DNA of 51,861 bases, from positions 1 through 51,861 of the forward strand of contig DATDNP010000083.1 in assembly GCA_036518215.1 (NCBI GenBank), read 5' to 3'. Below are positions 1 through 9,069 of the stretch, piece after piece. Numbering within the stretch: position 1 is the stretch's first letter; every line of letters begins with the position of its first letter. The notes under the pieces were generated by a model, which was not told the DNA's origin, ran no database searches, and saw nothing but the letters and a program-made list of their open reading frames with translations. A program made the position numbers and the translations under genes. This DNA is from CF-39 sp036518215. GTDB taxonomy: Bacteria > Chloroflexota > Limnocylindria > P2-11E.

Positions 1-1255
1 CCTGTACCCGTTCGCGAAGTCCGCGGCCGCCGGCAAGCGCGGCGTCGAGCTCCAGGAGCAGATCGACATCGGCGGCGTCACGCTCCTCCGCGCGGCGGCA
101 AAGAACTACCAGGGCGTCATCGTCGTGTCGCGGCCGGGTCGCTACCAGGCCGTGCTGGACGAGCTGCGCGAGCGCAAGGACGTGTCGCTGGAGACGCGAC
201 GCCTCCTCGCGGCCGAGGCGTTCTCGCACACCGCCGGGTACGACGCCGCGATCGCGTCGCGCTTCGTCGCCGACGCGGGCATCACGTTCCCCGACGAGAT
301 GACCCTCGCCCTCCGCAAGGTGCGGGACCTCCGCTATGGGGAGAACCCGCACCAGCAGGCCGCGTTCTACGCGGTGCGCGGTGAGGACGACGGCGCGATG
401 GTCGCGATGGAGCAGGTCCACGGGAAGGCCGCGAGCTTCAACAACGTGCTCGACATCAACGCAGCGTGGCGGCTGGCGGCCGACTTCGCGCAGCCGACCG
501 TCGCGATCGTGAAGCACCAGAATCCGTGCGGCATCGCCTCGGATCTCGACGTCACGTCCGCCTATCGCCGCGCGTTCATGGCCGATTCGGTGTCGGCGTT
601 CGGCGGCATCGTCGGCGCGAACCGCGTGGTGACGCGGGAGCTCGCCGAGGCGATGCGCGACACGTTCTACGAGGCGATCATCGCTCCGGGCTATGACGAG
701 GACGCCCTTCCGATCCTTCGCCAGCGGAAGAACCTCGAGATCCTCACGGTGCCCAACGCGTTCATCAACGGCCGGCAGCTGCGTCGTCCCGATGCGCACG
801 CGCTCGACATGAAGCGCGTCGCCGGTGGGATGCTCGTGCAGACGCCGGACGAGACGGTCGCGGAGGAGGGGAGCTACAAGGTCGTCACGGAGCGGTCGCC
901 CACGCTCGAGGAGCTCACCGACCTCATCTTCGCCTGGCGCTGCGTCCGCCACGTCACGTCGAACGCGATCGTGCTCGCGAAGGGCCTCGCGACGGTCGGC
1001 ATCGGACCGGGGCAGCTCTCGCGCGTCGTCGCCGTAGAGGTCGCCGTGCGCAAGGCCGGTGAGAACGCCCGCCTCGCCGTGATGGCGTCGGACGCGTACT
1101 TCCCGTTCCCGGACGGCATCGAGGTCGCCGCGCGCGCGGGCGTGACCGCGATCATCCAACCGGGTGGATCGATCCGCGACGCGATGATGATCGAGACGGC
1201 GAACAAGCACCGCATGGCGATGCTGTTCACGGGCCGCCGGCACTTCAAGCATTAG
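1..1255 (+). CDS. purH: Bifunctional AICAR transformylase/IMP cyclohydrolase PurH, 5' end missing
   Basis: The window opens inside this gene. The reading frame is open from base 2 and already reads as PurH (LYPF, then IDIGG and LLRAAAKN, typical of the IMP cyclohydrolase domain) before the first in-frame GTG near base 125. The transformylase domain follows: RYGENPHQ, KHQNPCG with the family catalytic histidine, and SDAYFPFPDGI near the C-terminus. PurH performs the last two steps of IMP synthesis, formylating AICAR with 10-formyl-THF and closing the ring. About 417 residues are present against a usual 510-525, so only the N-terminal quarter is lost to the window edge. The stop TAG (1253-1255) overlaps a possible ATT start of the next gene. 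Its formyl-folate need links it to the folD/fchA genes downstream. Confidence 0.97.
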   Translation, partial: LYPFAKSAAAGKRGVELQEQIDIGGVTLLRAAAKNYQGVIVVSRPGRYQAVLDELRERKDVSLETRRLLAAEAFSHTAGYDAAIASRFVADAGITFPDEMTLALRKVRDLRYGENPHQQAAFYAVRGEDDGAMVAMEQVHGKAASFNNVLDINAAWRLAADFAQPTVAIVKHQNPCGIASDLDVTSAYRRAFMADSVSAFGGIVGANRVVTRELAEAMRDTFYEAIIAPGYDEDALPILRQRKNLEILTVPNAFINGRQLRRPDAHALDMKRVAGGMLVQTPDETVAEEGSYKVVTERSPTLEELTDLIFAWRCVRHVTSNAIVLAKGLATVGIGPGQLSRVVAVEVAVRKAGENARLAVMASDAYFPFPDGIEVAARAGVTAIIQPGGSIRDAMMIETANKHRMAMLFTGRRHFKH

Positions 1256-1754
1256 CGCGCGCTTCTGCATCCAGTGCGGTGCGAAGCTCGTGCGCCGCAC
1301 GGTCGAGCACCGCGTGCGGCCGGTGTGTCCCGAGTGCGGGTGGATCGCGTTCGGCAACGCGAAGCCAGCGGTCGGTGTGCTCATCGAGAAGGGCGCCCGG
1401 CTGCTGCTGGTCCGTCGCGAGCGCGCGCCGTTCAAGGGGTATTGGGACATCCCCGGCGGCTTCCTCGAGCAGGACGAGCACCCGCGCACCGGCGCGGTGC
1501 GCGAGGCGCGCGAGGAGACGGGGCTGCGCATCGCGATCGACGAGCTCCTCGGCGTCTATCACGACAAGAACGGCGACACCTACACGCTGAACCTGTATTA
1601 CCGAGGACACGTGATCGGTGGGCGCGAGAAGGCGGGCGATGACGCCGACGCGCTCAAGTGGTTCACCAAGCGCGAGCTGCCGAAGCGCATCGCGTTCCCG
1701 GGGCATGCGAAGGACGTGCTGCGCGACTGGCTCAAGGGGCAGGTGGCCGGGTGA
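1251..1754 (+). CDS. Nudix hydrolase with N-terminal zinc ribbon
   Basis: A perfect Nudix box is encoded around 1459-1527 (G, then E after five residues, then REAREETGL), so this is a Nudix pyrophosphohydrolase that cleaves a nucleoside-diphosphate-X bond; the substrate is unknown. The frame upstream encodes a zinc ribbon, FCIQCG followed by CPECGW, as in NudC-like and ADP-ribose family members. The first conventional start, GTG at 1290, would delete the first CxxC pair. Between the last in-frame stop (1188-1190) and 1290 there is no ATG, GTG or TTG; the only near-cognate codon is ATT at 1251, overlapping the purH stop as ATTAG. I therefore extend the gene to 1251 (167 residues), but the start is unresolved. 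The stop overlaps the next gene's GTG (GTGA). Confidence 0.85.
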   Translation: MSARFCIQCGAKLVRRTVEHRVRPVCPECGWIAFGNAKPAVGVLIEKGARLLLVRRERAPFKGYWDIPGGFLEQDEHPRTGAVREAREETGLRIAIDELLGVYHDKNGDTYTLNLYYRGHVIGGREKAGDDADALKWFTKRELPKRIAFPGHAKDVLRDWLKGQVAG

Positions 1755-2515
1755 CCGCGCTGCTCGCGCCGCAGGTCGACCTCTCGCATGTTCCGGCGGC
1801 GCCGGGCGCATACCTGATGCTCGACGGGCGTGGTCGCATCCTCTACGTCGGCCGCGCCGGCGATCTTCGCGAGCGCGTCCGCAGCTACTGGCACGCGAGC
1901 CTCGACCGTCCGGGACTGCGCGGGATGGTGCGTCGTGTCCGACGCGTCGCGACCGTCACGACCGCGTCGGAGCACGAGGCCGCGTTCCTCGAACGCGCGC
2001 TCCTCGAGCGGCACGATCCGCCGTTCAACCGCACGCTCGGGTTCGAGAGCATCGTGGCGATCCGACTCGCGCCGTCGTCCGTGACCGCGGTGCACGAGAT
2101 CGTCGCGGTGGAGGGCGTCCGCTACTTCGGGCCGTACCTCGGCTGGTCGCCGACGGCCGGCGCCGCGAGCGCCCTCGCGCGCGCGTTCCCCATCCACCTG
2201 TGCCGGCCCGCGAACGCGATGACGACCGTCGAGCGCGACATGGCGCGCCGTCGCGGCGTGAGCGCGGCCGACGGCCCGGCGCTCGCGCGCGCCATCACGG
2301 CCGTGCTCGAGCGCGACGCGTCCGCGATCGGAGATGTCGTCGCGCGCACCGAAGCGGTGCGCGATCGTGCATCGGAGCTCGCGCTCTACGAACGCGCCGC
2401 GGAGGTGCAGGCGGAGATCGCCGGCCTTCGCTGGGTCACGCAGCCGCAGTCCATCGCGCGATTCGACGCGAGCGGCGCGTGGCGGATCGAGGAGTCGCTG
2501 CTCCGATCGGCTTAG
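1751..2515 (+). CDS. UvrC-like GIY-YIG endonuclease (UvrC N-terminal half / Cho-like)
   Basis: The protein (254 residues from GTG 1751) starts with a GIY-YIG nuclease domain: GAYLMLDGRGRILYVG, the downstream arginine (GDLRERV), the glutamate region AAFLERALLE, and PPFNRTL, all as in UvrC. A short UVR-like stretch (YERAAEVQAEIAGLR) is near the C-terminus. The UvrC C-terminal RNase H-like and HhH domains are absent, so it resembles Cho (YdjQ), which makes the 3' incision in nucleotide excision repair. The GTGA overlap with the Nudix gene implies co-translation. Its stop codon overlaps that of the convergent PIG-L gene (TTAG, 2512-2515). A role in DNA repair is inferred from family; a mobile intron or restriction nuclease is less likely given the UvrC-like sequence. 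Confidence 0.85.
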   Translation: MTALLAPQVDLSHVPAAPGAYLMLDGRGRILYVGRAGDLRERVRSYWHASLDRPGLRGMVRRVRRVATVTTASEHEAAFLERALLERHDPPFNRTLGFESIVAIRLAPSSVTAVHEIVAVEGVRYFGPYLGWSPTAGAASALARAFPIHLCRPANAMTTVERDMARRRGVSAADGPALARAITAVLERDASAIGDVVARTEAVRDRASELALYERAAEVQAEIAGLRWVTQPQSIARFDASGAWRIEESLLRSA

Positions 2516-3210
2516 GCGAGCTCGAGGTAGCGGAACGCCTCCGCGTGCGGGATGTTCCACGCGGCACCGATGCTCTTCGACCACGCGCGCATGCGCTCCG
2601 GGAATTCGGTGCGGTCGCCGAGCTGTGAGACGTGCGACTGCAGCGCGGCGATCTTCTTGTCCAGCGTCGTCGTGATGTCGAACCAGATATTCGGCTCGCG
2701 CGATCCGAAGAGGAGCACGCGCGAGACGCGGTGGTGCTTCAGCTTGCCGCCGCGCAGCTGCTCCGGGAAGAAGAGGTGGTCGCGCGCCGCGATGACGCCG
2801 TCGAGTCCGCTCCAGCCCGCGACGCGGTGGTCGGGATGGATCTGGTAATGGCCCCACGGGTCGTTCGTGAAGACGACGTCGGGCCTGTGCTCGCGGATCA
2901 CGCGACACACCTCGCCGCGCAGCTTCATCGTCCGCTCGAGCTCGCCGTCCTGGTACCCCAGGAACACGAAGCCCTGTACGCCGATCGCCTCGCCCGCCGC
3001 GCGCTGCTCACGCTGACGGATCTCCGCCATCTGCTTCGGCGACATCTTCGGGTCGTGCGTCCCCTTCTGCCCGCTCGTGATGACGCAGTACGTGACGTGG
3101 GTGCCACGCTCGATCCACGCGGCGAGCGTGCCCGAGCATCCGAAGTCGACATCGTCGGGGTGCGCGAAGATCGCCATCGCCCGCTTCGGGACGGGGAACG
3201 CTTCGGCCAC
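2512..3210 (-). CDS. PIG-L/LmbE family de-N-acetylase
   Basis: The N-terminal metal site motif AHPDDVDFG and the later HPDHR are the zinc-binding signatures of PIG-L/LmbE deacetylases (MshB, BshB, GlcNAc-PI de-N-acetylase). The protein has 232 residues, normal for the family, with no signal peptide. The GTG start at 3210 lies 2 nt after the stop of the glycosyltransferase gene, so the two are translated together. Family members remove an N-acetyl group from a GlcNAc-containing glycoconjugate. With a GT4 enzyme and a GNAT protein in the same operon, the set recalls MshA/MshB or BshA/BshB low-molecular-weight thiol synthesis, but a surface glycan is equally possible and the substrate is not shown by sequence. 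Confidence 0.9.
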   Translation of the reverse strand: MAEAFPVPKRAMAIFAHPDDVDFGCSGTLAAWIERGTHVTYCVITSGQKGTHDPKMSPKQMAEIRQREQRAAGEAIGVQGFVFLGYQDGELERTMKLRGEVCRVIREHRPDVVFTNDPWGHYQIHPDHRVAGWSGLDGVIAARDHLFFPEQLRGGKLKHHRVSRVLLFGSREPNIWFDITTTLDKKIAALQSHVSQLGDRTEFPERMRAWSKSIGAAWNIPHAEAFRYLELA

Positions 3211-3212
3211 GC

Positions 3213-4472
3213 TCAGACCTCCACCTTCGTGTTCGCGAGGATCTCGGCGTACAGTGCTTCGATGCGATCGCCGACCTTCTTCCACGTGTAGTGCTCCGCG
3301 CGATCGCGCGCGCCGTGCGCGAGGTGCATGCGCAGCCGCGGGTCCGTGAGCACCTGCGCGATCGCCTCCGCGAGCGCCTGGTAATCGCCCGCCGGGACAA
3401 GGAGACCTGATTCGCCGTCCTCGATGAGCTTTTGGAGGCCGCCGACGCGCGTGCCGACGACCGGCGTGCCGCACGCCATCGCCTCGAGCGCGACGAGACC
3501 GAACGATTCCGTCAGGGAGGGAACGGCGCACACGTCCGCGGCCGCGTAGTACATCGCGAGCGCGTCCTGATCCCGCGAGCCCACGAACGAGACGTTCGCC
3601 TCCATGCGGTGCTGATGCACGAGCCGCCGCAGCTCCTGGATCTTCTCCGTCTCGGGCGCATCGTCGCCCGGATCGAGCGCGCCGCCGACGACGACGAGAC
3701 AGACGTCGGACCGGAGCTCGGGATGCCTGAAGAACAGGAGCCCGAGCGCGCGCAGCAGCACGTCGATGCCCTTGATCTGCTCGATCCGCCCGACGAAGAG
3801 GATGAGGCGCTCGCACTGATCGCGACCGAGCTTCTCGCGCGCGTCGACCTGCCGGATCGGCCGGAAGACGTTCGGGTCGACGCCGCACGGGATGACGTGG
3901 AGCTTCGCGCGATCGGCGTCGTACAGGTCCAGCAGCTCGCCGACCTCGATCTCGCTCGCGGCGACGATCGCCGCGGAGTCGCGCACGGCGCGCCGCTCGA
4001 TGGCGATGCGCACGTCGCTCTCGCCGTCGAGGTCCTCGTCCATGACCTCTCGCTTCACGAGGCCGAGCGTGTGGAACATCTGGATGCGCGGCACGCGCCA
4101 CCGCGGCGCGAGCGTGCGCGCGACCTCGGCGGACAGCCAGTAATGGGAGTGGATGAGGTCGTACGAGCGGCCTTCGGCCGCGACGTGCTCCTGGAGCTTC
4201 GTCGTGAACTCGTCGAGGTGGTCGTACACGTCCATCTTCGGCCAGTACCCCATCGGTCCCGACGGGATGTGGACGACGCGCGCGTTCGGACCGAGCGACT
4301 GGATGCGTGGATCGTCCTTCTCGCGCCACCGGGTGAAGACGTCGACCTCGACGCCGCGGCGGCCCAGCTCGCGCGCAAGCTCGCGCACGTACACGTTCAT
4401 GCCGCCCGAGTCGCGCCCGCCGAGCTTCGCGAGCGGGCACGCGTGGACCGACAGCATCGCGATCCGCCTCAC
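3213..4472 (-). CDS. GT4 family glycosyltransferase (MshA/sucrose-phosphate synthase-like)
   Basis: A 419-residue GT-B fold retaining glycosyltransferase. The N-terminal donor/acceptor loop GGMNVYVRELARELGRRG is the hallmark of the MshA/SPS branch, HSHYWLS follows near residue 110, and the C-terminal domain holds the EX7E motif in ESFGLVALEAMACGTP. Family members transfer a sugar from a nucleotide donor; MshA makes GlcNAc-inositol-phosphate. The start is GTG 4472, overlapping the GNAT stop as GTGA. Having the PIG-L deacetylase directly downstream is the order expected for a GlcNAc transferase followed by a de-N-acetylase, which supports a GlcNAc-type donor but does not prove it. The protein is cytoplasmic, with no membrane segment. 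Confidence 0.92.
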   Translation of the reverse strand: MRRIAMLSVHACPLAKLGGRDSGGMNVYVRELARELGRRGVEVDVFTRWREKDDPRIQSLGPNARVVHIPSGPMGYWPKMDVYDHLDEFTTKLQEHVAAEGRSYDLIHSHYWLSAEVARTLAPRWRVPRIQMFHTLGLVKREVMDEDLDGESDVRIAIERRAVRDSAAIVAASEIEVGELLDLYDADRAKLHVIPCGVDPNVFRPIRQVDAREKLGRDQCERLILFVGRIEQIKGIDVLLRALGLLFFRHPELRSDVCLVVVGGALDPGDDAPETEKIQELRRLVHQHRMEANVSFVGSRDQDALAMYYAAADVCAVPSLTESFGLVALEAMACGTPVVGTRVGGLQKLIEDGESGLLVPAGDYQALAEAIAQVLTDPRLRMHLAHGARDRAEHYTWKKVGDRIEALYAEILANTKVEV

Positions 4473-5452
4473 TCCCGCACGGCCTCCAGCCGCCAGAGCC
4501 AGCGGTCCGTCGCGCCGAGGTCGTACTTGTATGGCTCGTCGCCGCGAAGCAGGTCGTACACCTTGAAGCCCTGCGCGATCGCATCGCGGATCGCGTACGC
4601 GTGCGTCGCGATGCCGAGCGAGAGCGATGAGAAGGCGGGGTCGTACGCGGCGTTGTACAGGGCGAGCGTGTCTCCGTACGCGAACGCGAAGAGCACCGCG
4701 GCATCGACGTCGTGCGCGCGGATGACGCCGAGCCGCAGCGTGCCGTTGGCCGCGAGCGCGTCGGCGATATCGCGGAAGAACGACTCGGCCTCCGTGGTCA
4801 TGAACGCGGCCTTCTCGCCCTTCGAGAGACGGTGCAGCGCGAAGAAGCGGTCGAGCACGCTTGCGCGCTCCGACTCGGGCGCCCAGCGGAACCCCGTGCC
4901 GGGAGCGTCGTCGAATCGCCGCAGCTTGCGGCGCAGCTCATGCCGCTCCTTCTTGCCGAGTCCCTGCACGTACGTCTCGAAGTCACCGGGGAGCGTCATC
5001 CGCGGGCTCGTGATGAGGCGCTCGCGCGTCACCCGATAGCCACACGCGGCGAGGGTCTCGTCGATCGCGGTGAGCGTCGGCGTGTCTTCCGGAACGTACT
5101 CGAGGAGCACGCGCGGCGTGCGCTCGGCGGCGATCCACGTCGCGACCGCGACCGAAGCGCGCCGCGCGTCGTCGGGAGCGGCCGCGATGTCCTGTTCGTC
5201 GGTGAGCTCTCCGCCGGCGAAGCCGATGGTCCCGTCGGCGGAGCGCGCGAGCGCGGCCACGGCGTACGGAGGATCGCCCGCGGCGAGCGTGATCGGCTCC
5301 CGCGCGTCATGCGCTCGGGCCACCGCAAGCCAGTCGGGAGTGAGGAAGATGGAGGCTGGCGCGCGCCGCGCGGCGATGCCGGACCAGGCGGACCGGATCT
5401 CGCTCGGGGCGCGCGCGGTACAGGCTGCGTCCGGGCTGGTGGAGAGGGTCAC
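4469..5452 (-). CDS. GNAT-type acetyltransferase (CelD/BcsL or FemAB-like)
   Basis: The sequence matches the two-lobed CelD/BcsL (Acetyltransf_6) type: a variable N-terminal lobe, then a basic LGKKERHELRRKLRR segment near the middle, FFALHRLSKGEKAAFM, and a C-terminal acyl-CoA-fold part ending in KVYDLLRGDEPYKYDLG. Such proteins acylate amino groups of sugars or aminoacyl acceptors, often in envelope polysaccharide loci. A longer frame begins at GTG 5488, but GTG 5452 has a good Shine-Dalgarno GGAGG about 4 nt upstream (complement of 5457-5461), so I chose 5452 (327 residues). It is first in a three-gene operon with the GT4 and PIG-L genes. The acceptor is unknown; analogy with MshD (acetyl transfer in mycothiol synthesis) is speculative because MshD is a different GNAT subfamily. 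Confidence 0.8.
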   Translation of the reverse strand: MTLSTSPDAACTARAPSEIRSAWSGIAARRAPASIFLTPDWLAVARAHDAREPITLAAGDPPYAVAALARSADGTIGFAGGELTDEQDIAAAPDDARRASVAVATWIAAERTPRVLLEYVPEDTPTLTAIDETLAACGYRVTRERLITSPRMTLPGDFETYVQGLGKKERHELRRKLRRFDDAPGTGFRWAPESERASVLDRFFALHRLSKGEKAAFMTTEAESFFRDIADALAANGTLRLGVIRAHDVDAAVLFAFAYGDTLALYNAAYDPAFSSLSLGIATHAYAIRDAIAQGFKVYDLLRGDEPYKYDLGATDRWLWRLEAVRE

Positions 5453-5476
5453 CCGACCTCCGAGTCTAGGAGTTCC

Positions 5477-5507
5477 CTGACAGAACACACCGTTGCGTAC
5501 ATATCAT
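5477..5507 (+). promoter_or_regulatory. Candidate sigma70 promoter for glycerate kinase, leaderless
   Basis: CTGACA (5477-5482) and TATCAT (5502-5507, five of six consensus bases) with a 19-nt spacer. The GTG start at 5514 lies only 6 nt after the -10, so transcription would begin at or next to the start codon. No Shine-Dalgarno is present. Confidence 0.55.
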
Positions 5508-5513
5508 TCCCGC

Positions 5514-6671
5514 GTGCCCGACCGCGCGGCGCCGCGGGTCGTCATCGCCCCCCAATCGTTCAAAGGAAGCGCGGATGCGGTCGCCGTCGCCGCGGCGATC
5601 GCGCGCGGGCTGCGTCGTGTCTGGCCGCGCGCCGAATGTCTCGAGGTGCCCCTCGCCGACGGCGGTGAGGGCACGGTGCATGCCCTCGTCCGCGCGACGG
5701 GCGGCGAGCTGCGTCGAACGCGCGTGCACGACCCGCTCGGGCGCGAGATCGATGCGGAGTGGGGGATCCTCGGCGATCGCACGACCGCGGTCGTTGAGAT
5801 GGCGGCCGCGAGCGGACTCACGCTCCTTCGCGAGGACGAGCGGGATCCACGAATCACGTCGACGCGCGGCACTGGTGAGCTCATCCTTGCCGCCGCGATG
5901 ACGGGCGCTCACCGCATCGTCATCGGCATCGGAGGGAGCGCGACGAACGACGGCGGCGCGGGGATGGCGCGCGCGTTCGGCTATCGATTCTTCGACGCGG
6001 ACGGTGTCGAGCTGCCCGAGGGCGGCGCCGCGCTCGCACGACTCGCGCGCATCGATGGGCAGACCGACCCGCGTCTCGTCCGTCCGAGCATCGATGTCGC
6101 GTGTGACGTGCGCAATCCGCTCCTCGGCTCCGAGGGCGCGACCGCGGTGTTCGGACCGCAGAAGGGAGCGACGCGCGACATCGTGCGCGAGCTCGACGGT
6201 GCGCTCGGGCGCTACGCCGATGTCGTCGAGCGTTTCGTCGGTCGGCCGGTCCGCGATGTGCCCGGCGCGGGTGCTGCGGGCGGTCTCGGCGCGGGACTCG
6301 TCGCGTTCCTCGATGCGCGACTCGTATCGGGCGCGAAGCTCGTCCTCGATGCGGTCCGCTTCGATCGCCGTCTCGACGGCGCGACGCTCGTCGTCACCGG
6401 CGAGGGGCGGATCGACGGTCAGAGCGTGTACGGGAAGCTGACGCAGGCCGTGACCGAGGCCGCGAAGCGGCGTGGCGTGCGCGTCGCCGCCGTCGCGGGG
6501 ATGCTCGGTCCCGGCTACGAAGCGATGCGCGACGCGGGCATCGACATGATCCAGACATGCGCGACGACGGACGCCGAGCGCGTGGCTGCGATGCGCGATC
6601 CGCTTCCGCGGATCGAAGCGGCGGCGGAGCGGCTCGCGATGCAGATCGACGCGGGAGCGGATACCGTTTGA
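5514..6671 (+). CDS. glxK: Glycerate kinase (GlxK/GarK class)
   Basis: A 385-residue protein with the glycerate kinase signatures APQSFKGSADA at the N-terminus, PLADGGEGT, IGIGGSATNDGGAG, and VVTGEGRIDGQSVYGK near the C-terminus. It phosphorylates D-glycerate (usually to 2-phosphoglycerate in this class), feeding glycolysis or gluconeogenesis. I prefer GTG 5514 to TTG 5493 because the -10 box at 5502-5507 overlaps the upstream alternative. glpX follows after 5 nt, so the pair forms an operon that sends C3 acid carbon towards hexose phosphate. The gene is divergent from the GNAT operon across about 60 nt. Confidence 0.93.
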   Translation: MPDRAAPRVVIAPQSFKGSADAVAVAAAIARGLRRVWPRAECLEVPLADGGEGTVHALVRATGGELRRTRVHDPLGREIDAEWGILGDRTTAVVEMAAASGLTLLREDERDPRITSTRGTGELILAAAMTGAHRIVIGIGGSATNDGGAGMARAFGYRFFDADGVELPEGGAALARLARIDGQTDPRLVRPSIDVACDVRNPLLGSEGATAVFGPQKGATRDIVRELDGALGRYADVVERFVGRPVRDVPGAGAAGGLGAGLVAFLDARLVSGAKLVLDAVRFDRRLDGATLVVTGEGRIDGQSVYGKLTQAVTEAAKRRGVRVAAVAGMLGPGYEAMRDAGIDMIQTCATTDAERVAAMRDPLPRIEAAAERLAMQIDAGADTV

Positions 6672-6676
6672 CGGGC

Positions 6677-7656
<980 letters not shown>

Positions 7657-7660
<4 letters not shown>

Positions 7661-8220
7661 CGGACCGACTCCGCCATCGCGTCCGCCATGTTCGGGTCGA
7701 TGCCGTCGGCGATCCGCACGTGGAGCTCGTACAGCAGCCCATCCTTGCTCCACATGTAGCTCGCGAAGCCCACGGTCCCCGGCGGCGCCGTGCGCGGCAG
7801 CGTCGTCACGATCGCGGGCACTCCCTGCACCGTCCCGTTGATCTCGCGCTGGTTGCCGACCGGGATCGCGTCCTGTCTCGTGACGTCGAGCGTCGCGACG
7901 CCGTGGCGATCTCGCGTGTACCCGACCGAGACGATGCCGACCCCCGGCCGAGCGAAGGGAAGGGGCGCCCAGCCGATCCCGTCGCGGTGCACGCCGCTCG
8001 GCAGATACGTGATCTGCGGCATCGGGCGCCCGAGGATCGCGCAGACCTCGGAGGGGCTGGCCTTCCCGACCGCGCCGTGGTCCGGATCGTACGTCGGCAC
8101 GGCCACCGGGAACGGCGAGCAACCGGGGCGTGCGAGCTCGTATGCGCCGAACGCACTGGCTGCGACGAGTGCGACGATCGATGTCGCGACGAGCGCGCGA
8201 AGGATCCGGAGACCGTTCAT
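7657..8220 (-). CDS. Hypothetical protein with N-terminal signal/anchor
   Basis: A 187-residue protein whose first 30 residues are a hydrophobic signal or anchor (RALVATSIVALVAASAFGA), followed by a soluble domain that would be outside the membrane. The domain contains GIVSVGYTRDRHG, VQGVPAIVTTLP and FASYMWSKDGLLYELHV, a pattern of paired beta strands that resembles DUF4367-type extracytoplasmic domains, although I do not assign a family. It starts 27 nt after the folD stop on the same strand, so it is probably the third gene of the fchA-folD operon. No catalytic motif is visible. Confidence 0.75.
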
Positions 8221-8247
8221 GCGTACGACGCTCCTAACGTCGAGACG

Positions 8248-9069
8248 CTAGCGCTGTTCCTCGGCTGCGGCGACGACATTGCGCAGCAACAAAGCCGTGG
8301 TCACCGCGCCGACGCCGCCAGGCACCGGGGTCACTGCTCCCGCGACGTGAGCAACGCTCTCGCCGTCCGCATCGCCGGCGATGCCCGACGGCGTCACGTT
8401 GATCCCGGCGTCGATGACCGTCGCGCCCGGCTTCAGCATGTCCCCGCGCAGGAAGCCCTTGCGACCGATCGCGACCACCACGATGTCCGCGCTCCGCGCA
8501 TGCGCGGCGATGTCCGCGGTCTTGCTGTGCGCCAGGGTCACCGTCGCGTCCTCCTGGAGCAGCAGGCTCGCGACGGGTCGACCGACGATGGGGCTCCGCC
8601 CGATGACGACGGCGTTCGCGCCGCGCAGCGGGACCTCGTAGAAGCGAAGGAGCTCGAGGATCGCCTCCGCGGTCGACGGTATGAAGCGCGGCCGTCCGAG
8701 CGTGAGACGCCCGACGTTCTCCGGATGCACGCCCTCGATGTCCTTCGCGGGCACGATCGCGGCGGTCATGCGCTCTTCGCTCATCCCGTTCGGGAGCGGC
8801 GTCAGCATGAGGACGCCGTGCGCGTCGCTGCGGCGGAGGGCATCCGCGAGCGCGCGTTCATCGGCCGCGACGACGCGCTCGTCGAGCGAGACACCCAGCT
8901 CCGTGGCGAGCTTGCGGATGCGCCCGAGGTACGAGCTCGCCGCGGGGTCGGCGCCGACGCGTACGACGTCGAGCCTCGGTGTGATCCCCTGCGAGCGAAG
9001 GGAGGCGATGCGTTCCTTGGTCCCCCCGTTCACCCGCTCCGCGACGGGACGCCCGTGGAGCAGGCGCAT
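8248..9069 (-). CDS. folD: FolD-family methylene-THF dehydrogenase, cyclohydrolase residues lost
   Basis: A 273-residue FolD homologue: VGADPAASSY near residue 40, KDIEGVHPENVGRL, NAVVIGRSPIVGRPV (NADP site) and AVTPVPGGVGAVT. FolD normally oxidises 5,10-methylene-THF to methenyl-THF and then hydrolyses that to 10-formyl-THF. Aligned by eye with the E. coli enzyme, Tyr50 is kept (Tyr47) and Asp121 is kept (Asp110), but the catalytic Lys54 is isoleucine (Ile51) and Gln98 in the QLPLP motif is leucine (Leu89, in MLTPLP). Lys54 is essential for the cyclohydrolase step in characterised enzymes, so this protein is probably a dehydrogenase only. The dedicated cyclohydrolase gene fchA lies immediately upstream and overlaps it (TGATG), which would supply the missing step. 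Confidence 0.92.
   Translation of the reverse strand: MRLLHGRPVAERVNGGTKERIASLRSQGITPRLDVVRVGADPAASSYLGRIRKLATELGVSLDERVVAADERALADALRRSDAHGVLMLTPLPNGMSEERMTAAIVPAKDIEGVHPENVGRLTLGRPRFIPSTAEAILELLRFYEVPLRGANAVVIGRSPIVGRPVASLLLQEDATVTLAHSKTADIAAHARSADIVVVAIGRKGFLRGDMLKPGATVIDAGINVTPSGIAGDADGESVAHVAGAVTPVPGGVGAVTTALLLRNVVAAAEEQR

Noticed and set aside
3213..4704. Extension of the PIG-L deacetylase frame upstream through the glycosyltransferase gene
   Set aside because: The upstream part is an Arg/Pro-rich shadow; the deacetylase homology begins at GTG 3210, 2 nt after the glycosyltransferase stop.
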